Shown: positions 1-6,316 of the stretch, piece by piece
Layout: each line of letters begins with the position of its first letter
How positions within the stretch are numbered: the first letter of the stretch is position 1
Source of the DNA: Candidatus Omnitrophota bacterium
GTDB lineage: Bacteria; Omnitrophota; Gorgyraeia; Duberdicusellales; 4484-171
DNA: 12,305 nucleotides
Reading direction: 5' to 3'
NCBI GenBank assembly: GCA_023135855.1
Contig: JAGLSH010000014.1
Location: 1 to 12,305, forward strand
Made by a program: the position numbers and the translations under genes
Notes under the pieces: model-generated
Databases searched by the model: none
What the model saw: only the letters and a program-made list of their open reading frames with translations
Told to the model about the DNA's origin: nothing

Positions 1-181
1 TAGCAACTATTGGATTGAATGACTTAGGATCAGTAACAGTCGAGAGAACCAACTCTCCACCTCTTTGACCACAAACCATTTTGTAATCTTTGTAAGGCTT
101 CTTGAAAATCTCCTTAGCCGAGGCTAAAGAAACTGAAAGCAGACTACTTATTATTATAATTAAAAATATTTTACTCTTCAT
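1..181 (-). CDS. Extracellular solute-binding protein, family 5 (peptide/oligopeptide ABC transporter type), N-terminal part
   Basis: Only the first 60 codons are inside the window; the gene runs off the left edge. The ATG is at 181-179. Residues 1-22 form a Sec signal peptide: a basic start (MKSK), a run of Ile/Leu, then SLASA before KE, fitting signal peptidase I cleavage after residue 22. There is no lipobox Cys. After a short basic linker, residues about 41-60 (RGGELVLSTVTDPKSFNPI) match the first strand of DppA/OppA-type binding proteins, which typically begin GGTLVxxxxxDPxxLNP. In that family the mature protein binds peptides or other small solutes outside the cytoplasmic membrane and delivers them to an ABC permease. 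The start overlaps the secG stop by 11 bp, so translational coupling is likely; a GAAGGAG sits 15 nt upstream of the ATG, farther than usual. Family is fairly sure; substrate is unknown. Confidence 0.75.
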   Translation of the reverse strand, partial: MKSKIFLIIIISSLLSVSLASAKEIFKKPYKDYKMVCGQRGGELVLSTVTDPKSFNPIVA

Positions 182-596
182 TCGACAAGGGCAAAACTCC
201 TTCATCAGCTATAGATGAAGACTCCTGCAAAGATGCTGGCTCTTGGGAAATAGATATTTCTTCAATTGAATCTGGAACAACGTTTCCAGAAGCATCTTTA
301 ACGGTAACTTCGGTAACACCCTCTTCTCCAACTTCAGCAGTTACATTTTTATATCTGCCCATTAAAGACTTTCCTTTTTCTTTAGAAAGATAAGCTAATG
401 ATATTGAAGTAAGAAAAAAACCAATAGCCAAGGTTACAGTTACTTTTACAAAAAAATTATTAGTTTTGGTACCAAAGATAGATTCTACTCCTCCTAAAGC
501 TTCAACAAGACCTCCACTTCTACCTCTTTGGACAAGAATCATTCCGATCAAAGATATTACAACAATAACATGAATAGTTAAAACTAGATTATACAT
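171..596 (-). CDS. secG: Preprotein translocase subunit SecG
   Basis: SecG is the small, non-essential inner-membrane partner of SecY and SecE that assists SecA-driven export. The 141-residue product shows the family layout: a first membrane helix at about 4-22, the conserved cytoplasmic loop at 24-47 (RGRSGGL, ALGG, FGTKTNN; the usual form is GxxGG...GSxSLFG), and a second membrane helix at about 49-70. Residues 71-141 form a hydrophilic Ser/Glu-rich acidic tail; tails of varying length are common in SecG. The ATG at 596 has an AAGGAG ten bases upstream. It follows tpiA by 24 bp and overlaps the next gene, an exported binding protein, by 11 bp. The gap-pgk-tpiA-secG order is widespread in bacteria and supports the call. 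Confidence 0.9.
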   Translation of the reverse strand: MYNLVLTIHVIVVISLIGMILVQRGRSGGLVEALGGVESIFGTKTNNFFVKVTVTLAIGFFLTSISLAYLSKEKGKSLMGRYKNVTAEVGEEGVTEVTVKDASGNVVPDSIEEISISQEPASLQESSSIADEGVLPLSNEE

Positions 597-620
597 AGTC
601 GTTTCTCTCCTTATTAAAAA

Positions 621-1379
621 TTATCCCAAGGAATTTTTTACTATTCCTACAAAGGAAGAACTGTCTAGAGAAGCTCCTCCTACTAATGCTCCATCAATAT
701 CATTCTGTTGCATTAGTTCCTTTATATTGGTTTCTTTTACGCTCCCTCCGTAAAGAATGCGTAAACTTTCTGCCACTTCTTCTGAACAATTCTCAACTAA
801 CCAACTTCTAATAAAACCATGAATTTCTTGAGCTTGTTCGGGAGTTGCAGTTTTGCCAGTGCCAATAGCCCATACCGGCTCATAAGCAATAATTAAATTT
901 AGAAGTGCTTCTTTCTCTAAACCCTCTAGGCCTTCAGACAACTGCCTTTTTACAACATCAGTAGTTTTATTCGCTTCACGCTCTTCTAAAGTTTCACCTA
1001 CACAAAAAATAGGAGTTAATCCTTCCCTTAAAGCTGCTTTAATTCTTTTATTTACACTCTGGTCACTTTCATTAAAATACTTTCTTCTTTCAGAATGTCC
1101 AATAATTGCATACTTACACCCGACATCCTTTAGCATTAAAGGTGAAATCTCACCAGTAAACGCACCTGAGGTTTTCCAATAAACATTTTGAGCTCCTAGG
1201 AAAATATTAGAATCTACTATTAAGTCCGAGATATCAGAAAGCGCTGTATATACAGGACAAACAATAATCTCTACCTCTTGGATATCAATAAGTTCTCTCT
1301 TTAAACCATTAACTAACTCAATTGATTCAGAAATAGTTTTATTCATCTTCCAATTGCCGGCAATAACAGGTTTTCTCAT
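621..1379 (-). CDS. tpiA: Triosephosphate isomerase
   Basis: Cytoplasmic TIM-barrel enzyme that interconverts dihydroxyacetone phosphate and glyceraldehyde 3-phosphate in glycolysis and gluconeogenesis. The 252-residue length is normal. Visible family motifs: GNWKMN at 8-13 with substrate-binding N9 and K11; IIGHSERR with electrophile H95; AYEPVWAIGTGK with catalytic base E167 followed by the mobile loop 6; LYGGSV at 209-214; and ALVGGASL at 231-238, which binds the phosphate. The ATG at 1379 lies five bases after AAGGAG. It is separated from pgk by 74 bp carrying a small hairpin and from secG by 24 bp. All catalytic residues are present, so an active enzyme is expected. Confidence 0.97.
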   Translation of the reverse strand: MRKPVIAGNWKMNKTISESIELVNGLKRELIDIQEVEIIVCPVYTALSDISDLIVDSNIFLGAQNVYWKTSGAFTGEISPLMLKDVGCKYAIIGHSERRKYFNESDQSVNKRIKAALREGLTPIFCVGETLEEREANKTTDVVKRQLSEGLEGLEKEALLNLIIAYEPVWAIGTGKTATPEQAQEIHGFIRSWLVENCSEEVAESLRILYGGSVKETNIKELMQQNDIDGALVGGASLDSSSFVGIVKNSLG

Positions 1380-1426
1380 TTTTACTCCTTCATAATATAT
1401 AACTTATATTTGATAATTAATAATTG

Positions 1427-1441
1427 AGGTTTAAAAAACCT
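1427..1441 (-). other. Small hairpin in the pgk-tpiA spacer
   Basis: AGGTTT and AAACCT pair around a 3-nt loop, 12 nt after the pgk stop. No T-run follows on the transcribed strand, so it does not look like an intrinsic terminator. It could be an mRNA processing or stability element, or chance in AT-rich sequence. No convincing promoter is seen in the rest of this 74 bp spacer. Confidence 0.35.
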
Positions 1442-1453
1442 TCTCCTTAGTTA

Positions 1454-2638
1454 TCACTTATCATCCAAGGCTGCAACCCCTGGCAATACTTTACCTTCTA
1501 AATACTCTAAAGATGCTCCTCCGCCAGTAGAGATGTGTGACATCTCCCCAGCCAAAGAAAACTTTGCGACTGCAGCTGCAGTATCTCCTCCGCCAATAAC
1601 TGATGTTGCTTCTGATTTAGCTATAGCTGTAGCTATAGCTAAAGACCCTTTAGCAAATACATCTTTTTCAAAAATTCCTACCGGCCCATTCCAAACAATA
1701 GTCTTAGCCTCTTTTATCTTATCACAAAAAAGCTCTATTGTCTTAGGACCAATATCAACAGCCATCCACCCTGAATCAACAGAAGCACCCTCAGTCGTCT
1801 TAACATTAGTAGCTTCTTTAATATCATCAGTCACCACATGATCAACTGGTAGGAGTATTCCAACTTCTTTTTCTTTTGCTTTCTTAAGTATCTTCTCTAC
1901 TATTTCAAATGATTCTTTTTCTACACGTGAAAAACCAACATCAATACCCTGTACTTTCATAAAAGTGTAAGCCATTGCTCCACCAATTAGGAGGCAATCA
2001 GCTTTATCAATCATGTTCTCTATAACTGGAATCTTATCTGATACCTTTGCTCCTCCAAGTATAAAGATAAAAGGTTTAGCGCTTGAAGTTAAAATCTTAC
2101 TAAAGTATTCTATTTCTTTTTTAACTAAAAACCCTGATACTGAATCAAGGTAATGAGTTATTCCCTCAGTAGATGCATGAGCCCGATGACAAGTTCCAAA
2201 AGCATCATTGACAAACACATCTCCTAACTCAGCTAGCTTCTTAGCAAACTCAGGATCATTCTTTGTCTCACCCTTATGGAACCTTAAATTCTCCAAAAGA
2301 ACAACCTCACCTTCATTCATTTGATCAACAACCATTTTAACTTCATCGCCAATACAATCATTGAGCAACCTAACCGGTTTCTTCAACAACTCACTTAGAT
2401 GTTCGGCTACTGGCTTTAAGCTAAACTCATCTTTCCTCTCACCTTTAGGCCTACCTAAATGACTCATCAAGATAAGTTTTCCTTGGGTCTGGATAACATA
2501 GCTTATTGTCTCCATCGCCTTCTGAATTCTATTATCATCAGTAATCTTTAGGTTATCATCCAAGGGTACATTAAAATCAACCCGTGCCAATACTTTCCTA
2601 CCTTTAAGGTCAATGTCTTCTATTGATTTCTTGTTCAT
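1454..2638 (-). CDS. pgk: Phosphoglycerate kinase
   Basis: Transfers phosphate from 1,3-bisphosphoglycerate to ADP, giving 3-phosphoglycerate and ATP in glycolysis. The 394 residues match the usual 390-400. N-domain substrate site: RVDFNVPL at 19-26 (R19, D21, N23), SHLGRPKG at 59-66, LLENLRF at 114-120 and the HRAH motif at 151-154. Nucleotide domain: LGGAKVSDK at 194-202, WNGPVGIFE at 316-324, GGGDT at 349-353 and the C-terminal STGGGASLEYLEG. Stop is TGA. The start lies 18 bp after the gap stop with a modest AGGAT upstream, so coupling to gap is likely. GAPDH makes the substrate of this enzyme, which suits the shared transcript. Confidence 0.97.
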   Translation of the reverse strand: MNKKSIEDIDLKGRKVLARVDFNVPLDDNLKITDDNRIQKAMETISYVIQTQGKLILMSHLGRPKGERKDEFSLKPVAEHLSELLKKPVRLLNDCIGDEVKMVVDQMNEGEVVLLENLRFHKGETKNDPEFAKKLAELGDVFVNDAFGTCHRAHASTEGITHYLDSVSGFLVKKEIEYFSKILTSSAKPFIFILGGAKVSDKIPVIENMIDKADCLLIGGAMAYTFMKVQGIDVGFSRVEKESFEIVEKILKKAKEKEVGILLPVDHVVTDDIKEATNVKTTEGASVDSGWMAVDIGPKTIELFCDKIKEAKTIVWNGPVGIFEKDVFAKGSLAIATAIAKSEATSVIGGGDTAAAVAKFSLAGEMSHISTGGGASLEYLEGKVLPGVAALDDK

Positions 2639-2656
2639 TTTTTAATCCTAGCTCTC

Positions 2657-3658
2657 TTATTTAACCATGTATTTAATTAAATCTACTACTCTGCAAGAAT
2701 AACCCCATTCGTTGTCATACCAAGATAAAATCTTAACCATGTCACCAAAACAAAATGTTTGCTTAGCGTCTACTATTGAAGAAAGTGGATTCTTCTTAAA
2801 ATCAATAGATACTAATGGATCATTACTTACCCCCATGATTCCTTTCATCTTACCATTGGCAGCATCAGTTAAAACTTTATTTACTTCTTCAGTTGTAGTT
2901 TCTTTTCCTAGTTGGAATACAACATCTACTATAGAAACAGTAGGTGTAGGAACTCTTATTGCTAAACCATCAAGCTTTCCTTTTAATTCAGGAATGACTA
3001 ATCCTACCGCTTTAGCTGCCCCAGTTGTAGTTGGTATCATTGAAAGCGCTGCTGCCCTAGCTCTACGTAAATCAGAATGTGGATAATCTAATACTTTTTG
3101 ATCATTAGTATAAGAATGAATTGTAGTCATAAGTCCTTTCTTAATATCAAAAGCATCTTTTAAAGCCCTTGCTACTGGTGCTATACAATTAGTAGTACAA
3201 GAAGCATTAGATACTATATTATCTTTGTCAGCATCATATTTTTCTTCATTTACTCCTAAAACAAAAGTAGCGATGTCTCCTTTAGCTGGGGCTGATATTA
3301 TAACTTTTTTTGCTCCAGCTAATAAATGTAGTCCTGCCGTTTTAGCATCACGGAAAAATCCAGTTGATTCTACAACTACATCTACTCCTAACTCTGCCCA
3401 AGGAAGTTTGCCAGGGTCTCTCTCTGATAAAACTTTAATCTTTTTACCATCAATCACAAGAGAATCTCCCTCAGCTTTGACTTCATTTGAAAGAATGCCA
3501 AAATTCGAATCATACTTAAGAAGATAAGCTAATGTAGCTGCGTCAGTAAGATCATTTACAGCCACAACATCAATATCATTTTCTTCTCTTTCTATCACTG
3601 ATCTTAATACTAATCTTCCAATTCTACCAAATCCGTTAATACCTACTTTTATTGCCAT
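2657..3658 (-). CDS. gap: Glyceraldehyde-3-phosphate dehydrogenase, type I (phosphorylating)
   Basis: Oxidises glyceraldehyde 3-phosphate with NAD+ and phosphate to 1,3-bisphosphoglycerate, the substrate of the next gene's product. Starting at 3658 gives 333 residues, the normal length, with the family N-terminus MAIKVGINGFGRIGR (Rossmann glycine motif). The reading frame stays open up to 3730, but that extension only reads through palindromic spacer, and a strong AAGGAGG sits six bases before the 3658 ATG, which decides the start. Catalytic C154 lies in SNASCTTNC and H181 in HSYTNDQ. P193 in the YPHSDLRRAR loop is the proline usual in the NAD-dependent glycolytic form; NAD preference is inferred. 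First gene of the gap-pgk-tpiA-secG run. Confidence 0.97.
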   Translation of the reverse strand: MAIKVGINGFGRIGRLVLRSVIEREENDIDVVAVNDLTDAATLAYLLKYDSNFGILSNEVKAEGDSLVIDGKKIKVLSERDPGKLPWAELGVDVVVESTGFFRDAKTAGLHLLAGAKKVIISAPAKGDIATFVLGVNEEKYDADKDNIVSNASCTTNCIAPVARALKDAFDIKKGLMTTIHSYTNDQKVLDYPHSDLRRARAAALSMIPTTTGAAKAVGLVIPELKGKLDGLAIRVPTPTVSIVDVVFQLGKETTTEEVNKVLTDAANGKMKGIMGVSNDPLVSIDFKKNPLSSIVDAKQTFCFGDMVKILSWYDNEWGYSCRVVDLIKYMVK

Positions 3659-3663
3659 TTTTT

Positions 3664-3670
3664 CCTCCTT
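3664..3670 (-). promoter_or_regulatory. Ribosome binding site of gap
   Basis: AAGGAGG, six bases upstream of the ATG at 3658. It is the strongest Shine-Dalgarno in this region and settles the gap start against the longer open frame reaching 3730. Confidence 0.85.
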
Positions 3671-3675
3671 AATGA

Positions 3676-3690
3676 TCCGCCTTAGGCGGA
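3676..3690. repeat. Short GC-rich palindrome just upstream of the gap ribosome binding site
   Basis: TCCGCCT and AGGCGGA are perfect 7-bp arms around a single base. In the gap mRNA this hairpin would end five bases before the Shine-Dalgarno. It stands out as GC-rich in an AT-rich spacer. It may be a repeat-type insertion or a 5' stabilising hairpin; the sequence alone does not decide. Confidence 0.7.
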
Positions 3691-3696
3691 GAATTG

Positions 3697-3789
3697 ATCC
3701 CGACGAGCGTTGAAAAATTATGGAACACAATTTTTCAACATCTTCTGCCCTCTGGAATTGCTTTGCAATTTCTAGGGGGGAGTCGGGAT
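3697..3789. repeat. 93-bp nested palindromic element (outer stem with two inner hairpins)
   Basis: The outer arms ATCCCGAC (3697-3704) and GTCGGGAT (3782-3789) are perfect inverted repeats. Inside are two more stems. One has 11-bp perfect arms, GTTGAAAAATT (3709-3719) and AATTTTTCAAC (3729-3739), with a 9-nt loop. The other runs from about 3748 to 3779, with core AATTGC-TTT-GCAATT and a C-rich/G-rich base that pairs with one bulge. Folded as RNA or single-stranded DNA this is a three-way junction. It carries no ORF. It resembles a REP- or MITE-like intergenic repeat, or a structured leader of the gap transcript; I cannot tell which without other copies. Confidence 0.7.
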
Positions 3790-3831
3790 ACAGTTTATTA
3801 AAAAAATATTAACCACTCACCTCTAAATTAC

Positions 3832-3888
3832 CCCGAAACATCTAAATACTTTAAAAATTTCACGAAAATTTTTAAAGAATGTTTCGGG
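3832..3888. repeat. 57-bp long inverted repeat downstream of galT
   Basis: Perfect 9-bp outer arms CCCGAAACA (3832-3840) and TGTTTCGGG (3880-3888) enclose perfect 12-bp AT-rich arms (3849-3860 and 3866-3877) around the 5-nt loop CACGA. The hairpin begins 10 nt after the galT stop. A terminator role for galT is possible, but no T-run follows on the minus strand (GTAATTTAGAGG), so a Rho-independent terminator is not well supported. It shares the CCCGA/TCGGG end style with the neighbouring 93-bp element, hinting at a related repeat family. The remaining spacer bases (3790-3831) hold no promoter I can defend. Confidence 0.75.
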
Positions 3889-3898
3889 ATAAGTTAGG

Positions 3899-4936
3899 CT
3901 AATCACTTTTTCTTTTCTCCGATTGAAAAAGTGAAGCCTCACTTACCTCTCTTAAACATTCACTCGCCAATTCCGGCGGTGTAGAATTTATATAAAACCC
4001 TGTTCCCCACTCAAACCCAGCAATTTTAGTTAGCTTAGGCATCAGCTCAACATGCCAATGGAACAATTGACTAGTTTCACCATTGAGTGGACTAGTATGG
4101 ATAATGAAATTATAAGGCGGATTATCTAATAAAACTTTCATCCGCACGAGAACATCTTTTAATATTTTTGAAAAACTATCAATTTGGTCTTCGCTAATAG
4201 CAACAAAAGAATGTTGATGTTCCTTAGGAACTATACAAATCTCGAATGGTGAACGTGAAGCAAAAGGACAAAAAGCATAAAAATCATCATTCTCACAAAC
4301 CTGACGTTTTTTCTCTTTTTTTTCTTGTTCAATTAAATCACAAAATACGCATTTCTTTTTCTCTTTGAAATAGCGCTGCATACCTTCAAGCTCTCCACTG
4401 ACTCTTCGAGGAACTATCGGTAAGGATATTAGCTGAGTATGACTATGTTCTAGAGAAGCACCAGCAGCTAAACCATAATTTTTGAATATTAATACATATT
4501 TAAAACGCTGATCCTTACCCAAGGCAATACTTCTTCTTTTATAAACAGCTATTACTCTCTTAATCTCATCAACGCTTAAATCAGCTAGTTGCTTTTCATG
4601 GTTAGGGCTTTCTATTATAACCTCATGTTGGCCTGCCCCTTCCATCATGTCAAAAATTCCTTCACTCTTCTTTCCCAAATCAGCTACATTCTCTAAAGCT
4701 GGATACTTATTAGGAACTGTCCTAGTAAGCCATCCTGGAACATCTTTATCAGCAGTAAAAGGCCTATCTACATCAACTTCAGGAGGCGTTAGTTTTTCAT
4801 TACCTTCACAAAAAGGACAAGAATCCTTTTCAACAATAGCATCTTTCTCAGGTTTGAAATCATTAGGTCTTTTTGCTCGTTGGGTAGCAATAATAACCCA
4901 GCGTCCAATGATAGGATCTTTTCTCAATTCTGGCAT
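3899..4936 (-). CDS. galT: Galactose-1-phosphate uridylyltransferase (HIT-superfamily nucleotidyltransferase)
   Basis: Leloir-pathway enzyme that exchanges UMP between UDP-glucose and galactose 1-phosphate, releasing glucose 1-phosphate. At 345 residues it has the two-domain GalT length. It starts MPELRKDPIIGRWVIIA, a typical family N-terminus. Zinc ligands are suggested by C40-x2-C43. H164-S-H166-T-Q168 is the catalytic site, with H166 as the predicted uridylylated nucleophile. A second CxxC is at 196-199, and HWH at 293-295 is in the C-terminal half. The common bacterial motif is HPHGQ; HSHxQ also occurs in ADP-glucose phosphorylase-like relatives, so the true nucleotide substrate is not fixed by sequence. 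It has its own upstream promoter. The phosphohexomutase 3.5 kb upstream could use its Glc-1-P (inference). AAGGG lies ten bases before the ATG. Confidence 0.88.
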   Translation of the reverse strand: MPELRKDPIIGRWVIIATQRAKRPNDFKPEKDAIVEKDSCPFCEGNEKLTPPEVDVDRPFTADKDVPGWLTRTVPNKYPALENVADLGKKSEGIFDMMEGAGQHEVIIESPNHEKQLADLSVDEIKRVIAVYKRRSIALGKDQRFKYVLIFKNYGLAAGASLEHSHTQLISLPIVPRRVSGELEGMQRYFKEKKKCVFCDLIEQEKKEKKRQVCENDDFYAFCPFASRSPFEICIVPKEHQHSFVAISEDQIDSFSKILKDVLVRMKVLLDNPPYNFIIHTSPLNGETSQLFHWHVELMPKLTKIAGFEWGTGFYINSTPPELASECLREVSEASLFQSEKRKSD

Positions 4937-5030
4937 ATTTTATTATCCCTTAATTCTAATATTGCTTTAAGAATTTGCTAATCTAAAAACACCTTTTATT
5001 AGCTAAAAGATTGGTTTTTTCTGGAAAATT

Positions 5031-5058
5031 ATTATAACAACCGCAAGGTAAAATGCAA
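5031..5058 (-). promoter_or_regulatory. Sigma-70-type promoter for galT
   Basis: On the minus strand, -35 TTGCAT (5058-5053), a 16-bp spacer and a perfect -10 TATAAT (5036-5031) preceded by TGT, which makes it an extended -10. It starts 6 bp after the tyrS stop and would give a leader of roughly 85-90 nt before the galT ATG at 4936. That leader can form a weak hairpin (GCTAAT 4977-4982 with ATTAGC 4998-5003, 15-nt loop). No operator is evident. Confidence 0.75.
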
Positions 5059-5064
5059 GAAATT

Positions 5065-6276
5065 TTATTGAAGAATTAGCTTTAAAAATCTCTTCTTACC
5101 AACCTTAAAAATTGCTCCTTGAGAAGAAATTTTTAAGCTTTGTTCTTTCAAAACAGCGATTACTTTGGCTTCTGAATCTAGAAGCGAAATGCTTCCTTGA
5201 GACAGGAGTCTTCGAGCCTCATTTTTAGAGGCAACCATCTTAGCGTTATGCAAAATCTCTATTATATCGACTACAGATTCTTTGACCTTAACTATTGGCA
5301 TCTCTTTTGGTAATTGACCCTTGGAGAATACTCCTTCAAACTCTTTTCTTTCCTTTTGAGCCTTTTCTTTAGAATGATAAAAAGAAACAATACTCTCAGA
5401 TAAGTTTAGTTTCACCTCTTTAGGATGTTTCTCTTTTAATTCATTAGGGTTAAAGTCACTAAGCAGTCTGATATATTCCCACATAATTTCATCAGAAATA
5501 CTCATTATTTTGCCAAACATAGACTTAGAGTCTTCAGTTACACCAATGTAATTATTTAAAGACTTTGACATCTTATCCTTTCCATCTAGTCCTACTAAAA
5601 TAGGCATAGTAACAACTACTTGAGGAGATTGGCCAAAAGTCTGCTGGAGATGCCGACCAACAATTAAATTAAACTTCTGGTCAGTCCCGCCAAATTCAAT
5701 ATCAGCTTCCATCTTATAAGAATCATATCCTTGTATTAAAGGATAAATTATCTCTAAAACAGTAAGTGGCTTGCCTTTCTTAATTCTTTGCGAGAAATCA
5801 TCACGCTCAAGTATCCTAGCTATAGTATAAGAAGATAGCAAAGACAAAAACTTAGGTAATCCCATTTTTTTATACCAAATACTATTATTGATTATCTTAG
5901 TTTTCTTCTTGTTAAGAATCTTAAATACCTGCTTAGTATAAGTAGCAGCGTTAGATTTAATTTCTCTATCACTTAGAACCGGACGTAAAGCACTTCTTTG
6001 AGAAGGATCTCCTATCTTAGCAGTAAAATCACCTATAATAAGGTGAACTTGATGCCCTAGATCCTGTAATTTACGCAATTTCCTAAGAAGCACAGTATGA
6101 CCTAAATGAATATCTCTTGCAGTGGGATCAAATCCGATCTTTAGCTTAAGAGGTTTATTCTTCTTGAAAGAATTCTCTAGCTTAAGAACTAGTTCACTCT
6201 CAGAGATTAAATCAACTGAGTTCTCTTTTATAAGTTCAAGATGTTGGGCTATCTTGTTCTTCACCCCGTTAGACAT
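5065..6276 (-). CDS. tyrS: Tyrosyl-tRNA synthetase (TyrS2/TyrZ-like subtype)
   Basis: Class I aminoacyl-tRNA synthetase that attaches tyrosine to tRNA-Tyr. Counting from the 6276 ATG (403 aa): Rossmann domain with KIGFDPTARDIHLGH (HIGH-type motif HLGH at 57-60), IGDFTAKIGDPSQRS, the tyrosine-binding QGYD at 182-185, FGGTDQK, and KMSKS at 235-239; a C-terminal S4 RNA-binding domain at about 340-403. The KIGFDPT...HLGHTVLLRKLR style marks the TyrS2 subtype rather than the E. coli-like one. The frame also opens at 6321, overlapping rpsA by 14 bp. I prefer 6276 because GAGGTGAT, a perfect 8-nt match to the 16S tail, directly precedes it and the extra 15 residues are encoded by an inverted repeat and are not family-like. 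The spacing (4 nt) is short, so the start is less sure than the identity. Confidence 0.95.
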   Translation of the reverse strand: MSNGVKNKIAQHLELIKENSVDLISESELVLKLENSFKKNKPLKLKIGFDPTARDIHLGHTVLLRKLRKLQDLGHQVHLIIGDFTAKIGDPSQRSALRPVLSDREIKSNAATYTKQVFKILNKKKTKIINNSIWYKKMGLPKFLSLLSSYTIARILERDDFSQRIKKGKPLTVLEIIYPLIQGYDSYKMEADIEFGGTDQKFNLIVGRHLQQTFGQSPQVVVTMPILVGLDGKDKMSKSLNNYIGVTEDSKSMFGKIMSISDEIMWEYIRLLSDFNPNELKEKHPKEVKLNLSESIVSFYHSKEKAQKERKEFEGVFSKGQLPKEMPIVKVKESVVDIIEILHNAKMVASKNEARRLLSQGSISLLDSEAKVIAVLKEQSLKISSQGAIFKVGKKRFLKLILQ

Positions 6277-6316
6277 ATCACCTCGATTACCCGTTAAAGC
6301 AAAATGCCTAACGGGG
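6264..6316. repeat. Nested inverted repeat across the rpsA stop and tyrS start
   Basis: CCCCGTTAG (6264-6272) and CTAACGGGG (6308-6316) are perfect 9-bp arms. A third copy, CCCGTTA (6290-6296), can also pair with TAACGGG (6309-6315), giving a shorter alternative hairpin with a 12-nt loop. The rpsA stop, the tyrS Shine-Dalgarno (6277-6284) and the tyrS ATG all lie in or between the arms. The two pairings exclude each other, so they could affect tyrS translation; the unit may equally be a small repeat insertion. Confidence 0.7.
6277..6284 (-). promoter_or_regulatory. Ribosome binding site of tyrS
   Basis: GAGGTGAT directly before the ATG at 6276 is fully complementary to the usual 3' end of 16S rRNA. 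The ATG at 6321 has no comparable site, so this favours the 403-residue product. GAGG to ATG spacing is only four bases. Confidence 0.65.

Noticed and set aside
1427..1441. Intrinsic terminator between pgk and tpiA
   Set aside because: Six-bp stem without a following T-run, in the middle of a conserved glycolytic gene order.
3659..3730. N-terminal extension of gap by 24 codons
   Set aside because: It reads through palindromic spacer, is not family-like, and the strong AAGGAGG is placed for the ATG at 3658.
3676..3888. tRNA or known riboswitch in the galT-gap spacer
   Set aside because: The stems do not give a tRNA cloverleaf with the conserved T-loop and anticodon features, and I recognise no riboswitch core.
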